DNA of 64,000 bases from Liolophura sinensis (lineage: Eukaryota; Mollusca; Polyplacophora; Chitonida; Chitonidae), in assembly GCF_032854445.1 (NCBI RefSeq), contig NC_088298.1, positions 11,583,504 through 11,647,503 on the forward strand. The letters are read 5' to 3'. Shown one piece after another: positions 1-11,700 of the stretch (the stretch's first letter is position 1; each line of letters opens with the position of its first letter). The notes beneath the pieces are model-generated. The model was not told where the DNA came from. It searched no databases and saw only the letters and a program-made list of their open reading frames with translations. The position numbers and the translations under genes were made by a program.

Positions 1-370
1 GAAAGCGTATATACCATTTTTACTGCACTGTTATAGATACCAGATAAACTTGATGCTGTTGTTGGCAGCATTATAACTTAGTGCTGTTATTGACACCGGT
101 GTATGCTATAATGCTACTGTGGACACTATTATGACCTGTTGTTGTTTTGGACGTCCGCATAGCAAATGTTGTTGTGAAAATCGTCATGACTTAATATTGT
201 TATGACCGAATGATGTGTTAGACACCACTACACATTGCACAATAATGTTTTGGACATCATTATGACCTGGAGCTATTGTGGACACCATAATGGCATAATG
301 CTGGATATATCATTATGACCTAAAACTTGTATGGACACCATAATGACCAATTGCTTTTCCGGACGCCGTT
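1..370. repeat. Degenerate tandem repeat (40-50 bp units)
   Basis: Repeated variants of gGACACcaTaATGACCt followed by a T/G-rich stretch (for example near 120, 240, 275 and 335). Units are diverged and of uneven length. The left edge is cut by the window. Confidence 0.6.
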
Positions 371-383
371 ACCAATGTCATCA

Positions 384-645
384 GGGGCCTCCGTGGCTCA
401 GTTGGTTAGCGCGCTAGCCCAGCGTAATGACCCAGGAGCCTCACACCAATGCGGTCGCTGTGTGTTCAAGTCTAGCTCATGCTGACTTCCTCTCTGGCTG
501 TGCGCGGGAAGATCTGCCAGCAACCTGCGAATGGTCGTGGTTCCCCCGAGCTATGCCGGGTTTCCTCCGAACACAATTCCATTCTCCGTCGTATATGTGA
601 AACATTCTTTAGTACGGCGTAAAACACCAATCAAATAAATAAATA
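384..645 (+). mobile_element. tRNA-derived SINE, near full length
   Basis: Begins GGGGCCTCCGTGGCTCAGTT with an RNA polymerase III A box (TGGCTCAGTTGG) and a B box-like GTGTTCAAGTC, continues through the conserved core (AACCTGCGAATGGTCGTGG) and ends in AAATAAATAAAT. Same family as most SINEs in this window. Confidence 0.85.
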
Positions 646-3600
646 CTATTGTCATCTCTCCTAAGTCCTCTTACATAAATTTCAGCCGGCGTGATGATGT
701 TGTGAAATGGTAGAGTGTAGAGTTTAAATTGGATTGATTTTCTGCTTCCTGAATTAATCAATGATAACGTGGAAGGGGCATATATTTGATTTGGGCCCCA
801 CCTTTGATGATGCCATCGTCAGCATAAACCACTCTGAGGCTTCTTGTAGATGCAGACGATGCATAAATATACAAGAAAAACCAATGCTTTTTATTCCCTA
901 TATCCAAACATTCGACACTGTGGTAAGTCTAAAAATACCTGCACATTGATTAAGGCCTTTGGTGATTAGCCACCAGGTGAAGTCACGTGGGCAGGTAACA
1001 CGTGAGTTAGACTCCACTGGAATATTGTGTTAGCCTTCCGGGTAGCGATATCAATTTGCTAATGAGTGTACCTGATTTCACGTTCCAGTGAGCTGTCATC
1101 GGCTGGGGTAGTTCCATATCACGCTAACATCCCCCAATGATAACATGAGTTGCTGCCTAAAGGGTAAACAGAGAAATATGGATTTGAAATAGGTCCTGGA
1201 TCAATTAGGCGAACTGTAAATACATGTACGATCCGGAGTAATGTAGAAATAAACACGGTGTATTTGTAAATTGCATGATAATGTTGTGCAGCGTGATAAT
1301 AGCTGATAGGTATAGAGGAGAGCGAAAGTATACCGGACGTCACCTAGCTGATAGGTATAGAGGACAGAGAAAGCTATGCCGGACGTCCCTGATTTTCATC
1401 GGTTTTTGGCCTAAATCAAAACGAAAGCTTCCATAAAACTTAATGGATGTTTTGATGATCTGCCGGCGTGCATGTTTCATTATCGTTGTGAGTTCGATTC
1501 CGACTATTGCACATTTTGTCTACGTTTGCTTGACAATTGAAAAGAGATCGTAATGTACATATTACATGTGGCCTTTGCAAATTATCACTCAGTCGTCGCT
1601 GCTCTGCATTTAGTCACTATTTAGTATTTTGTATTTTAGTACTCCAAGTATTCCCCAGGTTCAGTTTCCTAAATTGGAGTTAAATGTTAGTTACAAAGCC
1701 GGCAGTTTACATTTGTTTGTCCTCAACTATATTTATGGTCTGTTGTGAGATGTTGGAAGATTGCTCCACTCATAAGTGCATGTATACTCATGTAGTATTA
1801 TGAAGCAACATGGCTGTGAATGTTTACTGTATAAGCGTCACACTCGTCACAAGGTGAGATATATAACTGAGCTACATGTTTAGTGATTGGTCCGTAAGAC
1901 ATAGTTTGGAGAAGAGGTGGCCATTTTGTACTGATGGACTCCCTATCTGCTTTTATACTTTAACAATAAGCTAATAATACCACTCCACTGCATACAATGT
2001 CTGGATTTAGAACTGATGAGACACAAATATACGAACGCAGGTTATGAATAGTGTAAAAACCTCAGAGTTCTGTGTTGTTTTGTCCGGTCAGCCATTAACT
2101 GTCTTAGTGCCACAAACAACAACAGTACTGCAGATCTTGCAGATTGCAGCTTCTTCGATTAATGCTGCCTGCACATCCTTATCGATCAGATGATGGACCG
2201 TAACGTGATCAGCGAAAGCAAGCGTTTGTCTTCTTATGTGGGGTTGCTATTTCTCGTCTGTTTGTTTGTTGACTCCAAAATCAATATATGCTCTAAACTT
2301 TTTCCTGGAATTAACAGCTGCATATTTAAGTAAATGGGTCCGTCTGGGTGGGGTACCATTCGTAGCTTTCCAAAGGTAGGTGGCTTACACGGGGCAGTTC
2401 GGTTTCCCCAAACGGTAAAGCTCACCGCTCACTGTATAAGTATGGCGCTAAATAGCAATCCATCAAATTAATCTTACTGATGTAAGCTAGCCATGCGCAT
2501 ACGCAAGTAGAGAAGCGTTTTAAAAAATTAACCTGCGTAGGGGCTTAGTATATCACGTGGAGCTGAAGGCCAGTACCTCGATCTGGCGGGGTTAATACTG
2601 CTGTATATAACCGGAAAGGGTGTATTATAACGTTGTACGAGTTCTTCTTATCCAGGTCTCATTTGCATAGAAATGTAATACGTCAATTAGTGGAGGTTTG
2701 ATGACTTGGATTAAGCATGCAGTGTATATTGTTATTAAGCCTTGACACGTCTAATGACACTGACAAGGGGTTGATATTGGATAACACGATGTTGATGAAC
2801 TGTATTCTACCTTGGCTTAACCTTGATATAAAGGGTAGGCCTGTTGTTGCCAGTTTTCTTACAGTTACTTATCGTATATCTTCAAACACAGGAGTTGTTC
2901 GGATATGGCTGAAATGTTGCCTACTTAAGTCTTAATCCTTCATTTATTATAGCACAGAAGAGGAAAGAATTACCGATTTCTTATCGTTTACCTTTTACCT
3001 ACGTTTCTATGCTGCTCTGCAAGATGTTGGTCATTAGAATGTGCAGAAAACAATAGAAAATAAAAGAAGCAAGATTCACTGTAAAACTCATTTGTGGTGA
3101 TGCCTGCAAACAGGCGATAGCTGAACCAAGCAGGTCATTTCTTCTTCCTTTTTCGTATGGTTGAATTTAATTTCGGGTCAGCATTGTGCACTGGATGGTC
3201 AGAAAAGAAGGACACAGACATTGAAATGCCAAGCGTAACTAAAGAATTTAGTAATTCGATTGGTTTTTTGGTTTTCAGTATTAGTGAAATAATAAGCATT
3301 TAAACTGGTCTATTCAAGTTCCCAATTTACCAGCCAGGATACCTCTTTACGAGTCATTAACTAGTCGCGTAGCACTTTTTTCCGCTGGTTACTGATAGTA
3401 TATCAGGTAACATACACTGACATTATTGACGGCATTCATAGCAGTAAATATATTACATGGTACACCTTGCTTCAGCGAGTCTTTTCAGCATGGTGAAAAG
3501 CTAGCTACGAGTCAACCACCGTTTTGTACACAGCTCAGTTAACACGTGTCTCACCTACATGCTTGTGGAACAGAGTTACCGCCCAGGAGAAAAAGTGATT

Positions 3601-4521
3601 GGATCGGAAGTTATGTTTTGACTATATGGCTCTATTTTCATTTTCATAAAGAGTTCATTGCCAATTGCGTCCAATTTTTATTTTGGAGGAAAGAGTTTAT
3701 TGTTTAGTCATGCAAATGACCGATCATAATAAGCCAGTAATAAGCACTGCAACCAAACCTCTTCTCATCGATATAAACTTGATGGGCAAAATGGCGGCGT
3801 TTACAAATATCAGTTTTTTTTTAATTTAACTTATGTAATATTCCCACTGCTAGTTGCGTAGGTCAGAATATTTTGATTGACAGCAGCGATCTGTCAATTA
3901 AGATGGCTGGATGTGTTTTCTTTACTCTTGCATTTATGCATGCGCGTCGTCGTCAGTCTCCACTTGAATTCGAACCAGTGCTGTGGCGATTTGTTACTTG
4001 TAATGAAAATCCACCATTAATTTCCACGCTGGATAAAATTTTGTCAACTTTACAAGTGTGTGAGGTTCCCTACAGCCCTTAAGTACCACTCAAATGCTCT
4101 TTAGATTGTACCATCTTCGCTTGACTTAAGATCCAGTTTATATTGGCGTATTGCCAACGGTGCTGTCAACTCACTAAAGAACGTAGGACGTTATTGTCTG
4201 AATTGTTTTGATTTATTTGGCTTGCGTGAAAATGTTGTGCTGACCTGTCTTAAAATAGGTATTGTATAGACCCACGCAAGACACGATAAACACTTTTAGG
4301 GTTACAAAGGCACGTCCCATTTATGATTAGTGAACTAATGAATAAATTTATTGAATGAAATTGTATGGTTCATTGGAGGCTATCTTAGACCATGTGTAAA
4401 CCATGTGTAGACACGCAACATAAAGTGCTTGCTAACTGTGTCATTCAGGCAGAATTTTATTTGTTTAACGCTGTACTTAAGAATTTTTCACTTAAAAGCT
4501 AGCCTACTGTGACAGTCAGTC
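646..4521. other. Non-coding upstream region
   Basis: No exon could be supported; short open frames here lack splice or family support. A 45 bp direct duplication (two copies) lies at 1,300-1,389. Probably an upstream intron of the spectraplakin gene, by its position 5' of an internal exon. Confidence 0.5.
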
Positions 4522-4818
4522 CTGGTGGAGTGTGATGGCGGAGTGTGGACTAGAGTGCCCAAGTAAATAACCGCTCTTTGGCAAACCACTGACTGACTTT
4601 TCTACCGTATTGGTGGAAACAAGTGGTCTGAAAGGAAAGTTAGACAGACGGTCACACAATCGCCGTCGACCGCTTATCGTCACCCCAAGGCTCCATTGAC
4701 AGTAAAAACTGAGGAATGCCCAAATTCCCTGTCTGCGACTTGGGATTGAACCTGCATCTCCGTGTGCCCTAGCGATTGAAAGACCAGCATGTTAACCACT
4801 TGAACTCGGCCCCTCAGG
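4522..4818 (-). mobile_element. tRNA-derived SINE, second family, antisense
   Basis: Read on the minus strand from 4,818: GGGGCCGAGTTCAAGTGGTT with an A-box-like start and a B box GGTTCAATCCC separated by a long variable-arm-like segment, as in a tRNA-Ser/Leu type head. The body differs from the main SINE family. Confidence 0.6.
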
Positions 4819-5215
4819 CCACTTCTGCACCCTCCCCCCTCTTCCTCCAAGCATTCTAGCTACAAACGGGGCAGTAAGATCAGATGAAATAAGAAATATA
4901 GAGTTAAACAGCTTGATTCGTTCGTTAGCTATTGTGTCCACATGCACGAGTAGACAACAGGGAGACAGTAAAACGTTTATAGAGCACTGTTAGTAGATGT
5001 CAAAGTGTTAACTGATTCCTCGTTGTCATATGACTGAAAAATGTTAAGTACCACGTAATAACCACAGCATGTATACATGCATGCATCAGGATGTTAAAGT
5101 GGACTATATTTTGGGTTTTCTTTTGGTGTTTGTTGATTTTGCCTTTGACTTCCACGTATATAATAAGGTCATTATGCATTCTAGGTAGTATTCCACAATC
5201 GTTCTGTTTGGTTCA

Positions 5216-5415
5216 NNNNNNNNNNNNNNNNNNNNNNNNNNNNNNNNNNNNNNNNNNNNNNNNNNNNNNNNNNNNNNNNNNNNNNNNNNNNNNNNNNNNN
5301 NNNNNNNNNNNNNNNNNNNNNNNNNNNNNNNNNNNNNNNNNNNNNNNNNNNNNNNNNNNNNNNNNNNNNNNNNNNNNNNNNNNNNNNNNNNNNNNNNNNN
5401 NNNNNNNNNNNNNNN
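5216..5415. other. Assembly gap (200 N)
   Basis: Exactly 200 N, the usual placeholder for unknown length. Both edges carry TTTGGTTCA, which suggests the flanking contigs overlap or nearly touch. Confidence 0.95.
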
Positions 5416-5484
5416 TTTGGTTCAAGTTCGCTGTTTGTATTCTTCTGCAAAATATGTAACGTAACTGGATAGGAAAGATCTGTA

Positions 5485-5550
5485 TTGAAAAGTCGTTATA
5501 TAAAGAAGTCGTTATATACAAAAGTCGTTGTATACAAAAGTCGTTATATA
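5485..5550. repeat. Short tandem repeat (about 18 bp, four copies)
   Basis: Repeats of AAAGTCGTTATATA(CA) in sequence, about 95 bp 5' of exon 1. Confidence 0.8.
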
Positions 5551-5643
5551 AAAAAAGAAGGTAATAGTTGACGAATATCCAGAATAGGAAATTCCGAAAA
5601 CATAGGGTTTTAGTTACGTAATGTTACTTTTTGTTATTTTCAG

Positions 5644-5772
5644 AAAACACTACAGAAGAAAGAGTATGAGAAAAACTATTTGGGAATACAGCAAGCTCTG
5701 CAGCATCACCGAGAAGTCAGCGCAGAGATAAAAGATTTCGGTGAGGTCGTGGAAAAACATAGGAAATCCAAG
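5644..5772 (+). CDS. Spectraplakin exon 1 of window (plakin domain helix)
   Basis: 43 codons, phase 0 at both ends, between tttcag and gtaagc. It encodes a charged helix beginning [12 protein letters not shown] and containing [15 protein letters not shown], the usual end-of-one, start-of-next spectrin-repeat pattern (H.....I..F). It lacks an initiator and a 5' end, so it is an internal exon; the preceding exon is not in the visible sequence and may be in the gap that ends 228 bp upstream. Confidence 0.85.
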
Positions 5773-8700
5773 GTAAGCAAAGCTGTTTAATGGAATGTCC
5801 AATAAAAACTTTTATCAAGCCAATCCAGCCGTTTTACATCTTCTCTGTGATGCAATTATGGGCTTAAGAACATATGACCAATGCATTGTGTTTTTCAGTC
5901 ATCATTTTGATTGTTTTTGCAGAGTCGGGATGCCAAAGAATTGGACCAAAACTACAGACTTTTAGAAGTAAGTAACTCTCCAGAGTACACGTATCTTACA
6001 CACCGCACACTTCCGGTAATTCAACAAGCTTCCCGTCCCAAATTTACCACGCTTTCAAAAATAAATCTTCTATATATGAATTTCTTCTTGGAGTTTTGAA
6101 ATTAATTAATGGCAGCGTGTGGATTAAAACCTCAGTTATTGTTGTCTAAAAAGGATTTTTCCGAGTTACTTTAGTGAATATTACCATATACATCAGTGGA
6201 ATATATCAGTAACCATACAAATATGACCAGATATTTGACAACCAGTCCAAATCTTTGAGAAGACTCCTGTACAGAACTTCTGCGATCTTAACTGAGCTAT
6301 TCCTTCGTTTCAGGACTTAGACCTGCAGAAAAAGAGATGTCTAGAATCCATGCTTTATGTCACGGAGACAGAAAACTTGTTCCAGGTGAGAATGTGCTTA
6401 GATTAGCTGTCTGTATGGGTACACCTCTACACATCACTGCGGTCGCCGTGAGTTCAATTCCAGCTCATGCTGGCTTCCTCTCAGGCCGTAAGTGGGAAGG
6501 TCTGACAGCAACCTGCGGATGGTCGTGGGTTTCCCCCCGGGATACGCCCGGTTTCCTCCCACCAGAATGTTGACCGCCGTCTTATAAGTGAAATATTCTT
6601 GAGTACGGCGTAAAACACCAATCAGATAAATAAATCAAATAAATCACATACGAGTTTTAGAACGGGATGTCCCGTTGGACGTTCACATAAGGATCAGCTA
6701 TTAAATATATGCTCAAACAATTTACCTGCTCTGAATTACCTCCCTTGTTACACGACTGCGACAATGAAGTAACACGAGATTAGTCTTTTAGGCGTGAAAC
6801 TATGAGAAGTGGGACCTCACTTAACCTCAGCTGGCCTCCTTCCCAAATCCAGATTTAAAGTGCGATGGAATTTTATGTGTTGTAGAATTTAGAAGCTGAC
6901 GTCGAGGATCGAGCTCTTTATCTGAGGGACCGGAAGGTCGTTTTCGACAGTGTTTACAGAACTCCGGACTTGGAGCTGTCCGCTAGAATCCATCGGGTGA
7001 GTTTTTGTTGCAGTAAGGGAGAAAAGTTCACTAATATTCGCGCTAACCCAGAAAATTTGTCGTAACATGTGGCTGTTACTGGATGAAAAGCCAGTTGAAC
7101 CCATAACTTTTGCCAAGTTTGGTTTGCCTTGGAAGTTTGGTGAGGAATTCTACAGTTTAATGATTGTGCTGAGTAAATCTGAATTCCGATGTGATAGCCT
7201 GTGAGGTGAATGCGTAGACAGCCGTTATCACGTAAACAGGCTTTAACAGGAGTGCTCCTGTTGCTGACATTATTTTATGCTGATGAAGCGGAATGGATAC
7301 ATTATCTGAAAGAAGTGCAACGAAAGGGCTTGACAGCTAAAGCGTCTATCTAGTTAACAGAACAAGGGTTTTAATTTTTACACAAATTAAACTTAACGCG
7401 ATGTTGTGTTTTCTGGGCGATGATAGAATAAATTATGTTATATTGCAACATCGAAATATATCGTAGACAACACAGTACCCCGTGTGATCCACAAGTATTC
7501 AGCTGGAATGTCAGAAAAAGGCCTCTCATATGTTGCAGAATACTTTATAGAAAAGCATAATCTACAGTCAACCAGAAAGTTTGAATGACAAAGATTGTTT
7601 AATAATTTTCTCTAATTTTCTTTGCTTACTATGGGGCCTCCGTGGCTCAGTCGGTTAAACCGCTAGCGCAGCGTAATGACCCAGGAGTCTCTCACCAATG
7701 CGGTCGCTGTGAGTTCAAGTCCAGCTCATGCTGGCTTCGTCTCCGGCCGTACGTGAGAAGGTCTGTCAGCAACCTGCGGATGGTCGTGGGTTTCCCCCGG
7801 GCTGTGCGCGGTTTCCACCCACCATAATGCTGGCCGCCGTCGTATAAGTGAAATATTCTTGAGTACGGCGTAAAAACACCAATCAAAAAAAAAAAAAAAA
7901 AAACCTTTGCTTACTTGAGAAAACCTAAGAGTATCTCCTGACTTCCTGTTATGAGGACTGTTTATAATGACAATAGATTCACCAATGCAAAATGATTTCA
8001 CACAGTGTTATCGGTCAAAATTCGATACGCGCTTTTTGGGCCTTAGAAATGAATATTTTTCCTACTTCATCATTGTTAGTTGAATGAAAATGTATCACAT
8101 TATCAAATTACCAAAACTTCTTTTAATCTCAACATAAGTAAGAAATGTCCTTGTGGGATCGATATCAAGACCTTAGTAACCTGAATTAACGTAAGATTAA
8201 TGCTAAGATGTGATGTATACAACCACATGTTAGGCAAAGACTCATTCATATGTATAATGTTCTGCGTGTTAATCTAATCACAATAGATTCATACGCTGAA
8301 TGTTCTGCCTATTTTCTATACACCATAGATCCATACGCTGAATGTTCTGCCTGTTTTTCTAGACACCATAGATCCATACGCTGAATGTTCTGCCTGTTGG
8401 TCTAGACACCATAGATTCATACGCTGAATGTTCAGCCTGATGATCTAATCACCATAGATTCATGCGCTGAATATTCTGTCTGTTGGTCTAATCACCCTAC
8501 ATCCATACGCTGAATGTTCTGCCTGTTGGTCTAGACACCATAGATTCATACGCTGAATGTTCTGCCTGTTGGTCTAGACACCATAGATCCATACGCTGAA
8601 TGTTGTGGCCTGTTGGTCTAGACATCATAGATTCATACGCTGAATGTTCTGCCTGTTGGTCTAGACACCATAGATTAATGTGCTGAATGTTCAGCCTGAT

Positions 8701-11700
8701 GATCTAATCACCATAGATTCATGCGCTGAATATTCTGTCTGTTGGTCTAATCACCCTACATCCATACGCTGAATGTTTTGCCTGTTGGTCTAGACACCAT
8801 AGATTCATACGCTGAATGTTCTGCCTGTTGGTCTAGACACCCTAGATCCATACTCTGAATGTTCTGCCTGTTGGTCTAGACACCATAGATTCATACGCTG
8901 AATGTTCTGCCTGTTGGTCTAGACACCATAGATTCATACGCTGAATGATCTGCCTGTTGGTCTAGACACCATAGATTCATACGCTGAATATTCTGTCTGT
9001 TGGTCTAATCATCTACATCCATACGCTGAATGTTGTGCCTGTTGGTCTAGACACCATAGATTCATACGCTGAATGTTCTGCCTGTTGATCTAGACACCAT
9101 AGATTTCATACGCTGAATGTTCTGCCTGTTGATCTAGACACCATAGATTCATACGTTGAATGTTCTGCCTGTTGGTCTAGTCACCATAGATTCATGCGCT
9201 GAATGTTCTGCCTGTTAATCTAATTACCATAGAGTCATAGGCTGAATGGTTCTGCCTGTTTGTACGGGCACAGTAAATTCATATGTATAATGTTCTGCCT
9301 GTTTGTACGGGCACAGTAAATTCATATGTATTATAATGTTCTGCCTGTTGGTCTACACAATATAGATTTCATACGCTGAATGTTCTGCTGTTCTGTCCAT
9401 AAATCCATATGTATTAATGTTCTGCCTGTTGTTTAGGATTGTGTGTACGCTCAGAGACAGAGCTGGCGATGGCTGAGTCAAGTATCCACTTGTTCTACAC
9501 ACTCACGTACAGAATGCCGCGCGCTATCACCAGGTAAACAACTCACATTTCAGTCATTAATTCTGTTCAGAGTTTTTTCTGTGTGTAAATTGTCATACCC
9601 GTCATTCTAGAGCACCATAGAGCATATTAAATTTGATCAACCCTTTATCTTTGATTATTTTGTGAGTGAATATCTGGCATCTCGATTTTTGGTAAAATCA
9701 AGAAAAACGATCTCGATTTACCTTTTCCTCAACATTGTGTGTCCAGTATTGCACTCTTCATTCTTGAACTTTTTCTGACCATTTTTATTATTAAAAAACT
9801 GTGCATGTGAATGACTGGATCTCGATTATTAGTGAAAATGCTGAGATCGTTTAAAATATGTTATGTGTCTTTAATTATATTTACACTTTCATTGTCTTTC
9901 AACACTGGCAGTTCACACTTCTTCGGTTAATTCACTGTGGCAGTAAAGTTGAACTGCAATATTTATTACATGTGTACTCCATTGTTTTCTTTTTGTTGAT
10001 AGTTTTTCCACGATGTACAGTTTTTGGACCGAGACATGGCGCAGTTTATATTCTGGATCAACTCAGGGGCCTTGCGAGAATCTCCGAGGAAGTCTCGTCC
10101 GAAACGTTGATACGTTTAATCAAGGTAAGTGAAAACGCTTCTTTTAACTCAACTAGGTGAAAGAACTGGTAATAAAATGGACGATAAATCAAGGAATGTC
10201 TAAAAATAAGCCATTGTGCTATAGACATGTATCTGTATTTGTTTTTTTCGTCCCTTTTGACTTGTGTTATACAATACTCATTTTGACGTTGATGGTATTG
10301 CTTGTATACATTTAGGTTTCCATGGAAAACTAAATCTTTCACTTCACAAAATCGTCTAGACGCTAAGTGAAACAATTCTAAGGGGTATGGCGTCAAACTG
10401 CATTAACGTAAAGAGACAGGTATCCGATCCACTGAAATCAGACGTGGTGAAATGTTCGTATGTACGCTGAATAGGTTGTTTAATGTGTAATGTTGTTGTG
10501 TCCCCTCTCCCAGGAAATGACGTCACACCTACTTGATTATCAAACTCGCTCCGAGAGATTGAAAGAAGAAAGTGGGGAGATTTATCCAATCCACAAACGG
10601 CGGGACACTCACGAACAACCAATAAAGTTAAGGCTCTAGTCAACTACAAAAATGAAGAGGCAAGTAAAGCAAATATTTTGCTTTTCAACATTTCAATAAT
10701 TTCAATAAAATAATACGGTCATAAATGGACAGATATACCTAGTCTATAGTATTTGTAACCCATTTGATTCACGTACTTCAGATATGTAGAGCAGTACTTT
10801 TGAATTTTGCTTAAAAATACGTTTTAAATTTTTTTTACAGATAAGTTTAGAGGCAGACTGTAGCTACCATTTAGTGGATAATTCTGACCCGGAATTATGG
10901 AAGGTAAGTTTTTGTCGGAATTATTTAGTGATTCATTGAATTAATCATTTTTTACAACAGTTCCCCCCGAAGACGATCATTTAATCATTTCATCTATATC
11001 AGATGTACATTGATGGCCATGAACAAACATGGTGATGAAATGTATGGATTTGCAAGTTTTCACTCAAACACATACAATGAGTCTGAACAGCCCTGTGAAC
11101 ATATAACATCTGGTTAAAGATACGTTTGTATCCCCTTTATCTGGAAATGGTATTATACGTACAATGATACTAAACAACCCTATGGACATATAACATCTGG
11201 TTAAAGATACGTTTATATCCTCTTTATCTGGAGAATGGTATTATACGTACAATGATACTAAACAACCCTATGGACATATAACATCTGGTTAAAGATACGT
11301 TTATATCCTCTTTATCAGGAAATGGTATTATACGTACAATGATACTGAACAACCCTATGCACATATAACATCTGGTTAAAGATGCGTTTATATCCGCTAT
11401 ATCTGGAAATTGTATTATATGAATTTAAAATTTTGACGCTGAGCTCATTTATATTTCACAGGTGCAAAAAGGACACGGCACAGAAGCGGAAGTGCCCTCC
11501 ATTGTACTAGTTATACCGCCCCCTGACGGCGAAGCTGTGAACAACTCTCTCAGGTTAGGCCTGCCATGCATTATTTTGGATGTATGCCATGGTACCATAA
11601 ATTATCTCATGTCGTAGCATTTATTACCACTTAACATAGCATATCTATCACAAATATTGAACCGCATTCACAACTGGTCTCAAGGTGCCCTGTCATAGCA

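Larger units (their letters stand above)
6997..9436 (+). other. Intron 4: SINE plus minisatellite
   Basis: 2.4 kb intron containing a young full-length SINE (7,633-7,904) and a 43 bp minisatellite that occupies its last 1.2 kb up to the splice acceptor. The remainder shows nothing recognisable. Confidence 0.75.

Noticed and set aside
384-470. tRNA gene from the A and B boxes
   Set aside because: The tRNA-like head is part of a roughly 260 bp SINE present many times; no cloverleaf with an anticodon stem and mature 3' end was supported.
761-949. Short open frame beginning MITWKGHIFDLG, considered as an upstream plakin exon
   Set aside because: No acceptor and donor in matching phase, and no recognisable plakin motif; it stays open only by chance.
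5091-5459. Open frames running through the 200 N
   Set aside because: Artefacts of untranslated N sequence.
8252-9436. Regularly spaced repeats, considered as a CRISPR-like array
   Set aside because: Units are head-to-tail without unique spacers and the genome is animal; it is a minisatellite.
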